In this document: piece after piece, positions 7,992-15,589 of the stretch
Position numbering within the stretch: the first letter of the stretch is position 1
How the letters are laid out: each line of letters begins with the position of its first letter
From: Chitinophagales bacterium
GTDB lineage: Bacteria; Bacteroidota; Bacteroidia; Chitinophagales; Chitinophagaceae
Direction: 5' to 3'
DNA length: 35,443 bases
Assembly (NCBI GenBank): GCA_015654595.1
Contig: JAATGQ010000124.1
Location: 1-35,443 of the forward strand
Translations under genes and position numbers: made by a program
Notes under the pieces: model-generated
Seen by the model: the letters and a program-made list of their open reading frames with translations, nothing else
The model's database searches: none
Told to the model about the DNA's origin: nothing

Positions 7992-10900
7992 ATGGGCCTC
8001 TCGAAACTGACTGTCTATACAATACTGCTATCTTGCTTGCTCTATAGCGTGCCGGCCTTCAGCCAGCAGGCTCTTCTTATTTCTATCAAGGAAAAGGATG
8101 TAACGCTTTCGCAGGTCTTGTCCGATCTTCGGGACAAGTATAATATCGACTATATGGGGACGTCCGAGTGGACGCAGAGTAAAATACGGATCAATATATC
8201 CGTGACCGATATGCCTTTGGATAAGGTAATGGATCATATCTTTTTCAATCTGCCTTTTAACGCTGTTGTGCGGCCGGGAGATAATATGGTGTATATCTAT
8301 GTCCGGCCTGTCAAGGACATGGTGGTGCATGGCCTTGTTATGAATGAAAAGAGTGAGCCGTTAGAGGGTGTTTCGATCACGGTGGAAGGGGACAGCAAGC
8401 TGGCTGCGGTTACTTCGAACCAGGGGCTTTTCGCGCTGCCTGTCCATTATGGGGACATCCGGCTGGTGGTTAGTTATGTCAATTACGAGACGAGGAGGGT
8501 GCTTGTGGCGGATAGTGTTCTGAGGATCGTGCTGAAGCAGAATGTCAGGGCGATGGAGGATGTGGTTGTATTGAATAACGGGTATCAGCAAGTGCGTTCG
8601 AAGGCAACGACCGGGTCTTATGACCAGGTGGACAAGAATCTTATCAGCCGGCGGGTTTCGCCCAGTTTGCTGGATAGGATCGATGGGGTGGCGAGCGGCG
8701 TTTTATTTAATAAGAATACGGTGGCGACGGCCAATCCCTCGGCGATCACTATCCGCGGTCGGAGTACGATCTTTGCCAATCCGAATCCGCTGATCGTTAT
8801 CGATAATTTTCCTTATGCCGGAGATCTGAATAACATCAACCCGGATGATGTTGAGAATATTACTATCCTGAAGGATGCGGCGGCTGCGTCGATCTGGGGC
8901 GCCTTTTCGGGGAATGGGGTGATTGTGATCACGACGAAGAAGGGGAGGCTGAATTCCGAGCCAAGGGTAAGTTTTAATACGAGTCAGACGGTGGCGGCGA
9001 AGCCTGATCTTTATTATCAGAAGATCATGTCTTCGAAGGATTATATCGAGGTGGAAAATACGCTTTTTCAGGCGGGATATTATGATGTGCTGTTGAATAG
9101 TCCGCAATATACTGTTGTGTCGCCAGTGGTTGATCTACTGAACCAGGTCCGCACTGGGACGATCTCGAAGACGAATGCGATGGCCCAGATCGATGCGTAC
9201 AGGCAAATCGATGGACGTCAGCAAATGGAGAAATATTTTTACCAGCACGCATTGAATAGTCAGTATTCCTTGAATGTCAGCGGGGGCGGGACCCGGAATC
9301 AGTATTATTTTTCGGGCGGGTATGACAGGGATTTGAGCACCCTGGTTCGGAATGAGTATAATAGAATAACGCTGAATGCCAACAATATTTATCAGCTTTT
9401 CCCGGACAAGCTGGAGTTTACGACGGGGTTTGCGTTTACCTCAAGCAATACTTATAATAACAACAGTGGTATAAACGGAGCTTTTTACCCATATGCCCAG
9501 GTGGCGGATGCGAAAGGAAATGCATTGCCGGTTGCTTATAAATACCGCCAGGGTTATGTAGATACGGCTGGTAATGGCAATCTGCTGGATTGGCACTATT
9601 ATCCGCTGGAGGAACTCCGGAATTCGAATAACAAAGCGAAATTGACGGATTACCGGGTTAATATAGGGTTGAAGTATATAGTCTTTAAAGGGCTTTCTAT
9701 CAACGGCTATTACCAGTTGGGGCATGGGGTGACGGATAACCCGATCTATTATAGTACCAAGACCTGGACTGCGCGGGATCTGATCAATACATTCGCCGCC
9801 GATTCAAATGGAACTTATCATTTCCCAATACCCCAGGGTGGTATGCTCCAGAACTTAGGGTCGGGCTATACGGCCAATAATGGCCGGGTGCAGATTAATT
9901 TCACCGATTCACTTTTTAAACAGGGCAGGTTAAATGTGATTGGAGGCGCCGAGGTCAGGGATATTGAAGGTTCCAGTCATACCAACTGGTATTACGGGTA
10001 TGACCCCAATACCGAAACCTTTGTGCCTGTAAATTACAATCAGCAATACACAAACTATATTACTGGTCAATCCCAGGCGATCACTTACAAGGATGTGCGG
10101 GAATCCAGCTCTGAACGTTACATCTCTTATTATATCAACGCGGATTATACCTATCGGGATCGCTATATTCTTTCGGCCAGTGGAAGGAGGGATGAATCGA
10201 ATCTGTTTGGAGTGAAGGCTAACCAGAAGGGTGTGCCTTTGTGGTCGGTTGGCGGTGGTTGGATCTTGTCAAAGGAAGACTTTTATCAATGGAAGAACTG
10301 GATGCCCTATTTGAAGTTGAGGGTGACGGATGGGTATAATGGAAATGTGGACCGCTCGCTTTCAGCCTTTACCACAGCAAATATAAATCCAGGGTTGAAT
10401 GGCTATAGCACGGTTAATGCGTATATCAGTAACCCTGCCAACCCCAATTTACGTTGGGAGCGGATAAATACGTTTGATGCAGGTGTTGATTTCGAAGTGA
10501 AGAACGGTCAGTTTACGGGCAGTGTCGATTATTATATAAAATCCGGTCAGGATCTGATTGGAAAGTCTCCTATCGATCCAACCGTCGGTATCGATTCCTT
10601 TACGAGTAATGCGGCCAATATGGTCGTGCATGGGATAGACTTTACTTTGCATAATCACCAAAATTTCGGTCCGGTTCAATGGAATAGCGTCTTCCTTTTT
10701 AGCATAGCCAGGGACAGGGTGACGGTATATAAACGAAAGCTTGGTTCTATTTCGAATTATTTGGATCCTACTACGATAAATCCCCTGGTAGGTCATCCCT
10801 TATATTCAGTTTATGCATTGAAGTGGCGAGGATTAAATCCGCTCTACGGTGATCCGCAAGGAGTGTTGAATGGGCAGACCAGTATGGATTGGGGTAATAT

Positions 10901-11432
10901 CCTGGGCTCGACGGATTTTGCCGATCTGATCTATAAGGGGCCGGTCAACCCGCCTTATTTTGGGAGCTGGCGGAATGATTTTGGCTGGCATCGGCTCGGA
11001 TTTTCTTTTAATATCGTCTATAAATTTGGGTATGTATTCCGCCGTCCTTCTATTTTTTATTCGCAGTTGTTCGAGCATGAGTCTTTGGGACATCCGGATT
11101 ATGAAAAGCGGTGGCAGCAGCCTGGGGATGAACACAGAACCAATGTACCGTCGATGCTCACCTATGATAACACTTTCCGGGATCAATTTTATCAGAATTC
11201 CGAAGTGCTGATTGAAAAGGGCGATCATATCCGGTGGCAGGATATCCAGCTTACGTATGATTGGGGTCGAAACAGGTTCGGTACTCTTCCTGTCCAGAAC
11301 ATCCGGTTTTATATCTATATGAATAATATCGGTATCATCTGGAAAGCTAATCATGCTGGTATTGACCCGGATTATCAATCAGGTATTCCTAATCCCCGCA
11401 CATTTGCGGGAGGGGTAAAAGTCGATTTTTAA
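7992..11432 (+). CDS. SusC/RagA-type TonB-dependent receptor with STN signalling domain
   Basis: This is a complete 1146-residue receptor. A signal peptide (to about residue 25, AFS|QQ) is followed by an STN domain (about 27-105; LSQVLSDLRDKYNIDY, DMPLDKVMDHIFFNLPF), a carboxypeptidase-regulatory-like domain (about 112-190; VVHGLVMNEKSEPLEGVSI), a plug (about 195-315; SGVLFNKNTVATANPSAITI, then NPDDVENITILKDAAAASIW) and a long barrel ending in Phe. The STN domain couples substrate binding to the FecR protein encoded just upstream. The SusD gene begins 10 bases after its stop. It imports an unknown oligomer across the outer membrane using TonB energy. The segment ATTGSYDQVDKNLI before the plug is typical of Chitinophagaceae/Sphingobacteriales receptors of this class. 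Confidence 0.96.
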   Translation: MGLSKLTVYTILLSCLLYSVPAFSQQALLISIKEKDVTLSQVLSDLRDKYNIDYMGTSEWTQSKIRINISVTDMPLDKVMDHIFFNLPFNAVVRPGDNMVYIYVRPVKDMVVHGLVMNEKSEPLEGVSITVEGDSKLAAVTSNQGLFALPVHYGDIRLVVSYVNYETRRVLVADSVLRIVLKQNVRAMEDVVVLNNGYQQVRSKATTGSYDQVDKNLISRRVSPSLLDRIDGVASGVLFNKNTVATANPSAITIRGRSTIFANPNPLIVIDNFPYAGDLNNINPDDVENITILKDAAAASIWGAFSGNGVIVITTKKGRLNSEPRVSFNTSQTVAAKPDLYYQKIMSSKDYIEVENTLFQAGYYDVLLNSPQYTVVSPVVDLLNQVRTGTISKTNAMAQIDAYRQIDGRQQMEKYFYQHALNSQYSLNVSGGGTRNQYYFSGGYDRDLSTLVRNEYNRITLNANNIYQLFPDKLEFTTGFAFTSSNTYNNNSGINGAFYPYAQVADAKGNALPVAYKYRQGYVDTAGNGNLLDWHYYPLEELRNSNNKAKLTDYRVNIGLKYIVFKGLSINGYYQLGHGVTDNPIYYSTKTWTARDLINTFAADSNGTYHFPIPQGGMLQNLGSGYTANNGRVQINFTDSLFKQGRLNVIGGAEVRDIEGSSHTNWYYGYDPNTETFVPVNYNQQYTNYITGQSQAITYKDVRESSSERYISYYINADYTYRDRYILSASGRRDESNLFGVKANQKGVPLWSVGGGWILSKEDFYQWKNWMPYLKLRVTDGYNGNVDRSLSAFTTANINPGLNGYSTVNAYISNPANPNLRWERINTFDAGVDFEVKNGQFTGSVDYYIKSGQDLIGKSPIDPTVGIDSFTSNAANMVVHGIDFTLHNHQNFGPVQWNSVFLFSIARDRVTVYKRKLGSISNYLDPTTINPLVGHPLYSVYALKWRGLNPLYGDPQGVLNGQTSMDWGNILGSTDFADLIYKGPVNPPYFGSWRNDFGWHRLGFSFNIVYKFGYVFRRPSIFYSQLFEHESLGHPDYEKRWQQPGDEHRTNVPSMLTYDNTFRDQFYQNSEVLIEKGDHIRWQDIQLTYDWGRNRFGTLPVQNIRFYIYMNNIGIIWKANHAGIDPDYQSGIPNPRTFAGGVKVDF

Positions 11433-11441
11433 CTATATGCC

Positions 11442-12866
11442 ATGAATAAGCCAATGGGTTTTAGAAGTAGATTGATATTGGGGCTGCTGATAGTCTGCGG
11501 CTTGTTTTCCTGTCATAAAGGCTTCCTGGATGCAAAGCCGGATTCTACTATTCTTGAGCCCACTACTTTTTCTGATTTCCAGGCATTACTGGATAATACG
11601 CTCGTAATCGGTTTTGTGCCGACCTTGGGTGAGGCTTCGGCGGATGATTACTATTTTCCCGGCAGCTATTGGAACCTGCTTGATAAGCGGGAGTACAATG
11701 CCTATATCTGGGCGTATGATATTTTTGATGGGCAGGGTGAGCAACAGGATTGGAATCTACCTTATGCGCAGGCATATTATGCGAATGTCGTATTGGACGG
11801 CCTGGCTAAAATCGCAGTCACTGCGGATAATGCGGCCCAATGGAATGCAATGAATGGGGCGGCTTTATTTACCCGGGCATTTGCCTTTTATAACCTGGCT
11901 CAGATATTTGCTCCGATATATGACAGTGGAACTGCGGCGGCGGACATGGGCATCCCGATCCGTTTGCATTCCGATATCTCGACTCCTACGGTCAGGGCTA
12001 GTGTGCAGACCAGTTATGATCAAATCTTCAGTGATCTGAAGACCGCAGCGGCGTCCTTGTCTAATATTATACCAACGGCTAATCTTAATCGACCTTGCAG
12101 GCCTACCGCATTAGCTCTTTTAGCCCGGGCTTATTTAAGTGTGCGTAATTACAGGATGGCGGGGCTTTATGCCGATAGCGCACTTCAGATCTACCATGCT
12201 TTGAATAATTATAACAAGCTGGACACAAATGCGCTCGTTCCTAACAAGAAACTGAATAATCCGGAGGTGCTTTACCAGGCCAGCTTTATTTCTCCTGGCG
12301 CATCGAGTGGTTATCCGAGCGTGCTTAATGGAGTAAATATCAATACTCGTGTAGACACTACTCTGTTAGCATCTTATAATCCGAATGATCTTAGAAAGAA
12401 GATCTTTTATGTACTTAAGCCCAATGACTCGTCTTATTTTAAGGGGAGCTATTCTGGTAGTATTTATCCTTTTGGCGGGTTTGCTACAGATGAGCTGTTC
12501 CTGATCCGTGCAGAGTGTTTTGCCCGTGCCGGCCAGGCGACGGCCGCGATGAATGATGTGGATACCTTGCTTTCGTATCGGTACAGAACGGGGACGTTTG
12601 TGCCTTATACGGTTGCATCGCCGAAAGAGGCGCTGGATTCCGTATTGGCAGAGCGTCGGAGAGAACTGGTGTTTCGCGGGTTGAGATGGACGGATTTGCG
12701 AAGATTGAATAAGGAAGGATCAAATATAACTTTGACAAGAAATGTCTCGACGATCCCATCGGATCCGATGCTTTATACGCTGACTCCGAATAGTCCGAAT
12801 TATGTCCTGCCAATACCTCCTGATGTATTGAAATTGACGGGAATCACGAATAATCAGCGACAGTAA
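11442..12866 (+). CDS. SusD/RagB family outer membrane lipoprotein
   Basis: This 474-residue protein has a lipoprotein signal (LLIVCGLFSC, Cys24) followed by HKGFLDAKPD, the start typical of SusD mature proteins. Helical-repeat motifs are FTRAFAFYNLAQIFAPIYD, PCRPTALALLARAYLSVRNYRMAGLYADSAL, DELFLIRAECFARAGQATAAMNDVD and the C-terminal ERRRELVFRGLRWTDLRRLN. It is shorter than the SusD at 2297 and clearly diverged from it, so the two pairs are not a recent duplication. It lies 10 bases after the STN-SusC gene and so is co-transcribed with it, and the unit ends at the hairpin at 12916-12943. Confidence 0.95.
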   Translation: MNKPMGFRSRLILGLLIVCGLFSCHKGFLDAKPDSTILEPTTFSDFQALLDNTLVIGFVPTLGEASADDYYFPGSYWNLLDKREYNAYIWAYDIFDGQGEQQDWNLPYAQAYYANVVLDGLAKIAVTADNAAQWNAMNGAALFTRAFAFYNLAQIFAPIYDSGTAAADMGIPIRLHSDISTPTVRASVQTSYDQIFSDLKTAAASLSNIIPTANLNRPCRPTALALLARAYLSVRNYRMAGLYADSALQIYHALNNYNKLDTNALVPNKKLNNPEVLYQASFISPGASSGYPSVLNGVNINTRVDTTLLASYNPNDLRKKIFYVLKPNDSSYFKGSYSGSIYPFGGFATDELFLIRAECFARAGQATAAMNDVDTLLSYRYRTGTFVPYTVASPKEALDSVLAERRRELVFRGLRWTDLRRLNKEGSNITLTRNVSTIPSDPMLYTLTPNSPNYVLPIPPDVLKLTGITNNQRQ

Positions 12867-12915
12867 TAATCCGGGAACAGGTCAAAGTAGTTTGCACGAT
12901 AAAGTAGGGAAATAA

Positions 12916-12943
12916 AACAGCGTCAATGATTATTGACGCTGTT
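12916..12943. terminator. Bidirectional terminator between SusD and the convergent small-gene pair
   Basis: Positions 12916-12927 (aacagcgtcaat) pair perfectly over 12 bases with 12932-12943 (attgacgctgtt) around the 4-base loop gatt. The flanks are AT-rich (aataaa before, acatata after). It lies between the plus-strand SusD stop (12866) and the minus-strand stop at 12963 and can serve both transcripts. Confidence 0.75.
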
Positions 12944-12962
12944 ACATATAAGGAATGACTGC

Positions 12963-13304
12963 TTATTTGGTCGACTGCTGTGTTGAGGGTTCTTGTTTTG
13001 CAGGTTCTTGCTTTTTAGGCTCTGCTTTTTTTGCCGGAGCTGCTGCTATTGCAGTGTAGATATATGTTGTGATGCAGGGAGTGTAATGTACCATGTCGAT
13101 AGTTGTGTAGGTACATACATTACCGGGATAAACACAGTTGTAGTCTACCCCTAAAGTACCTGCAGCTACGTAGCCGGTACCGTTATAGTAGTACTGATCA
13201 AGGGTTTGGCATTGAAAACATTTTGGTTTTGCTGTGAAAGCAGCGGTTGCGGATGCTGTGACGATCGTCAACGCCATGATACTCCATTTTACTTTCTGTT
13301 TCAT
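12963..13304 (-). CDS. Small secreted Cys-containing protein, DUF6520-like, coupled to a MauE-like gene
   Basis: The 113-residue product has an N-terminal signal peptide (MKQKVKWSIMALTIVTASATAAFTA), a middle segment with five cysteines (residues 29, 32, 57, 64 and 77, including a CFQC pair), and a C-terminal low-complexity tail of Lys, Pro, Glu and Gln (from about residue 90). This resembles the short DUF6520-type secreted proteins of Bacteroidota that often sit beside MauE genes; the assignment rests on size, signal and context and is tentative. Its ATG overlaps the TGA of the upstream MauE-like gene as ATGA (13301-13304), which indicates translational coupling. No catalytic motif is visible. 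A disulfide-bonded periplasmic or surface protein is the simplest inference. Confidence 0.7.
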   Translation of the reverse strand: MKQKVKWSIMALTIVTASATAAFTAKPKCFQCQTLDQYYYNGTGYVAAGTLGVDYNCVYPGNVCTYTTIDMVHYTPCITTYIYTAIAAAPAKKAEPKKQEPAKQEPSTQQSTK

Positions 13305-13753
13305 ACTAGACTGTTTTTAGTGATGATTATGGGTTTGAAACTTTTCTTTCGCTGAAGGATAATGCCTGTTACCGACAGACCCAGGTACACAATGTTCAGG
13401 ACAAGGTGCTGGGGCCATGTCAGGTTTCTAATCACACCGCCACAGGAGCAAGGGATAAATGCAAAACCGCGCATAAGGATGATCGTGGCATAGACCGTAA
13501 AGGCGAGCATCATTACTGCGGAGACCCAAAAGCCTGTCAGCCTGGTTCGTTCGAACAATACGAGCAGGCATATCAATATCTCTATTGCTGGTATGAATCG
13601 TACCAGAAAGGGCGTCCACGAATTTGGAAGAGGTTGATTATTAATCTCCTTAATAAACCGCGAAAAATCCATGAATTTGCTCAGGCTGGCATAAAGGAAT
13701 AGCAGTATCAGTAAAGCAGAGATACACTCAAGGAGTACCTGTCTTTTAAACAT
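13301..13753 (-). CDS. MauE/DoxX-like four-helix membrane protein with CxC motif
   Basis: This 150-residue protein has four predicted membrane helices near residues 7-25, 48-67, 74-95 and 115-134. Between helices 3 and 4 lies FIPCSCGGV (Cys102, Cys104), matching the CSCGG signature of the MauE (methylamine utilisation) membrane family. MauE is associated with export and disulfide maturation of the methylamine dehydrogenase small subunit; here no mau genes are present, so a redox role for the adjacent Cys-rich protein is inferred. The ATG at 13753 precedes MFKRQVLLECISALLIL. Its stop codon overlaps the start of the downstream small secreted protein. No recognisable promoter was seen upstream. 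Confidence 0.8.
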   Translation of the reverse strand: MFKRQVLLECISALLILLFLYASLSKFMDFSRFIKEINNQPLPNSWTPFLVRFIPAIEILICLLVLFERTRLTGFWVSAVMMLAFTVYATIILMRGFAFIPCSCGGVIRNLTWPQHLVLNIVYLGLSVTGIILQRKKSFKPIIITKNSLV

Positions 13754-14081
13754 ATTGATTAGAGTTTAGTCGAAATGTATGGGCAAAGCCGAGGCTGTGT
13801 GGGTAATCATGAGCGGATAGGAAAAGCATCTGAATTGGGTACGATGATAGTTAGAGGAAAAAGGGAGGATAGGTATTAATGCTACTAAATTTCGGTAAAA
13901 GTGATAACATTACCAAGATCAATAACAAATATTTTTTCAGTAGTAGAGAACTTTTAGAAATTTGCCTTAACGCCATGATGTTTTTGTTTATTGCAATTGA
14001 AAAGAATTACAAAACTTTCACTGGCAAAAACCGTTAGCTATTTTAGCTACTGATAACTGATAATATCCTAAACGAAAATGT
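13754..14081. other. AT-rich divergent intergenic region without a gene
   Basis: This stretch of about 330 bases separates the divergent MauE-like and CAP-domain genes. It becomes strongly AT-rich from about 13860. The only features seen are a short imperfect repeat of tagct around 14035-14048 and a 20-codon reading frame near 13976 that I do not consider a gene. No complete Bacteroidota promoter (TTTG with TAnnTTTG at about 19 bases) could be fitted on either strand, although promoters for both genes must lie here. Confidence 0.6.
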
Positions 14082-14600
14082 ATGCGATTTAATCTTTTGG
14101 CCGCAGCTTTTATGATTTCATTTACATTTCATGGTCATGCACAAGATCGGAAAGTTGTGTATAAGGACCCCGACTTTATTTCGGCGGTGCTCAAGCAACA
14201 TAATACGTATCGTTCGGCACTACAGTTGCCTGCATTGACCTGGTCTCCGGCTTTGGCGCAAGACGCGCTTGCCTGGGGCAAGCACCTTGCCAGTATTGAC
14301 AAAGGAGAGCATGATCAGTCGGTAAGGGGGAAGGAAGGCGAGAATTTGTGGTGGGGAACAGCCGGCGCTTTTTCTTATCCTGATATGGTGTCCATGTGGG
14401 GGAATGAGCAGAAAGATTTCAAGTATGGAATTTACCCGGATGTGGCAAAGAGCAGGGGAGCGGCGGTTGGACATTATACGCAACTCGTATGGAAAACGAC
14501 GACTTACGTAGGTTGTGCGCTGGTTAGTAATGGGAATAATGATTACCTGGTTTGCCGGTATTCGCCGCCGGGGAATGAATATGGCAAGGCGCCTTATTGA
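14082..14600 (+). CDS. CAP/SCP (cysteine-rich secretory protein-like) domain secreted protein
   Basis: The 172-residue product has a signal peptide ending near HGHA|Q at residue 20 and then a CAP domain filling the rest. Diagnostic CAP features are AVLKQHNTYRSALQLPALTWS (first helix), ALAWGKHLASIDKGEHDQS with the conserved Glu-His, EGENLWWG, VSMWGNEQKDFKYG, and the signature GHYTQLVWKTTTYVGCALV followed by YLVCRYSPPGNEYG. Plant PR-1 proteins and bacterial SCP proteins share this fold; the bacterial function is poorly defined, with lipid binding or an extracellular role suggested for the family. It stands alone on the plus strand and is followed by a terminator at 14647. Confidence 0.92.
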   Translation: MRFNLLAAAFMISFTFHGHAQDRKVVYKDPDFISAVLKQHNTYRSALQLPALTWSPALAQDALAWGKHLASIDKGEHDQSVRGKEGENLWWGTAGAFSYPDMVSMWGNEQKDFKYGIYPDVAKSRGAAVGHYTQLVWKTTTYVGCALVSNGNNDYLVCRYSPPGNEYGKAPY

Positions 14601-14646
14601 ATTTAAGAGGGCGTAATGTTGATTTGTGACAAAAGTGCAGTCATGG

Positions 14647-14688
14647 CAAAGCGGGACGGTCTTTTGGATGTCTCGCTTTGTTTATTGG
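14647..14688 (+). terminator. Likely rho-independent terminator after the CAP gene
   Basis: Positions 14647-14657 (caaagcgggac) pair with 14670-14680 (gtctcgctttg) with one G-T pair, around a 12-base loop, and are followed by tttattgg. The hairpin lies about 47 bases after the CAP stop codon. The opposite orientation lacks a T tract, so it serves the plus strand. Confidence 0.6.
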
Positions 14689-14721
14689 ATGCAGCGTGGT
14701 TTCTTATCGATTGAGGCGTCG

Positions 14722-15051
14722 TTAAAAAGCGGCGGCCTCTATCTCGTCCATGCTGATGCCCGTATGGCTTTCGTCATAGATGCATTTGCCATCACGGATA
14801 AGTAATATTTGTGGGGATTCATGATGAACCCGAAATTCTTCGGCTACTTTGTTGGAGAGGGGGCGATACCGGATAAGATCGAGGTAATAGAAGTCGATGT
14901 CTTTTGGCTGTTCGCCTCTTTCCAGCCTGCTTTTTACCAGGGCACTGGTTGAGCAGCGGGTACTGTGTTTGAAGATGACCTGTGGGCGTTCTGTTGACTT
15001 TTCACGGATCTTTTCCAATTGATCTTCCGTATCGAGATTTATCCAATTCAT
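14722..15051 (-). CDS. ytxJ: YtxJ-type bacillithiol-system thioredoxin-like protein
   Basis: This 109-residue thioredoxin-fold protein has one Cys in the motif FKHSTRCSTSA (Cys33), as in the YtxJ family (DUF2847), which is associated with bacillithiol-using Firmicutes and Bacteroidota. Further family signs are FYYLDLIRYRPLSNKVAEEFRVHHESPQILLIRDGKCIYDESH. The single active-site Cys fits de-bacillithiolation by a monothiol mechanism; this activity is proposed for the family and not shown here. It is encoded in the cytoplasm (no signal peptide). The start is the ATG at 15051, and the neighbour upstream on the same strand is a tiny lipoprotein, separated by a terminator hairpin, so the two are probably separate transcripts. 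Confidence 0.88.
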   Translation of the reverse strand: MNWINLDTEDQLEKIREKSTERPQVIFKHSTRCSTSALVKSRLERGEQPKDIDFYYLDLIRYRPLSNKVAEEFRVHHESPQILLIRDGKCIYDESHTGISMDEIEAAAF

Positions 15052-15073
15052 GCTTATATAACACCTTTAATAG

Positions 15074-15117
15074 AAAAAAGATCGATTTACATGGCAAATG
15101 TATAACCGATCTTTTAT
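15074..15117 (-). terminator. Terminator of the small lipoprotein gene
   Basis: Positions 15076-15084 (aaaagatcg) pair perfectly with 15107-15115 (cgatctttt), and an inner tacat/atgta stem lies beyond a small internal loop. Read on the minus strand the hairpin is followed by a run of T (ttttttct). It is located about 80 bases after the stop of the 41-residue lipoprotein gene and just upstream of ytxJ. Confidence 0.7.
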
Positions 15118-15196
15118 TAGTGAGACTATTCAGCAATAATCCTTTTTATATGTTTATTCTGGCGGATAGGGGGGATTGTTTATACCCAACGATCTC

Positions 15197-15322
15197 TTAG
15201 TGGGAAGAGCCGTATCCTACATATCCTCTGCTCATGTTGCAACCACCTCTTGAAGAAGCGCAGGAGGTAAAAGCGGACGCAACAGCCATAACGATTACTA
15301 AGATTACAATTGTCTTTCTCAT
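15197..15322 (-). CDS. Very small lipoprotein (41 residues) with a second Cys in a Gly/Ser-rich tail
   Basis: Found by reading the minus strand: ATG at 15322, TAA at 15197-15199. The product starts MRKTIVILVIVMAVASAFTSC, a compact lipoprotein signal with the lipidated Cys at residue 21; the predicted mature part is only 21 residues, CASSRGGCNMSRGYVGYGSS plus a final His, with a second Cys at residue 28. A basic n-region, a long hydrophobic core, codon use like its neighbours, a purine-rich leader (caaaaa) and a terminator at 15074-15117 all support a real gene. I do not recognise a named family. Such a product could be a surface or periplasmic lipopeptide; the free or paired Cys suggests a thiol role, which is speculation. 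Confidence 0.72.
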   Translation of the reverse strand: MRKTIVILVIVMAVASAFTSCASSRGGCNMSRGYVGYGSSH

Positions 15323-15589
15323 TTTTTGTGGTATTTAAGAATGAAACGATAGATTGCCTGGTCGGTAGCTTTAAGAGGACATGGCGCCAGGTAATTCAAA
15401 GGAAGGGGATGCGGACTGTGTGATTAAGAGATTGGGAGGTACTTTCGAAGGATAGAGAAAGATTAATCGTGATGATGACACAAAATAAATAACTTTTATC
15501 CAAACTTGCAAGCCCCTTTGACCGAAAAAGAGAAAGATTTTTCTAATTTTCTGATCTGCAATACCTTCAACGGGCGAAAATTACCTTTT

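Noticed and set aside
13976..14038. 20-codon frame starting MMFLFIAIEKNYKT upstream of the CAP gene
   Set aside because: AT-rich sequence readily gives such frames; there is no supporting context.
12867..15589. Possible defence or phage island among the small genes
   Set aside because: No nuclease, toxin-antitoxin, integrase, repeat array or phage structural gene could be found; the genes are ordinary accessory envelope and redox functions.
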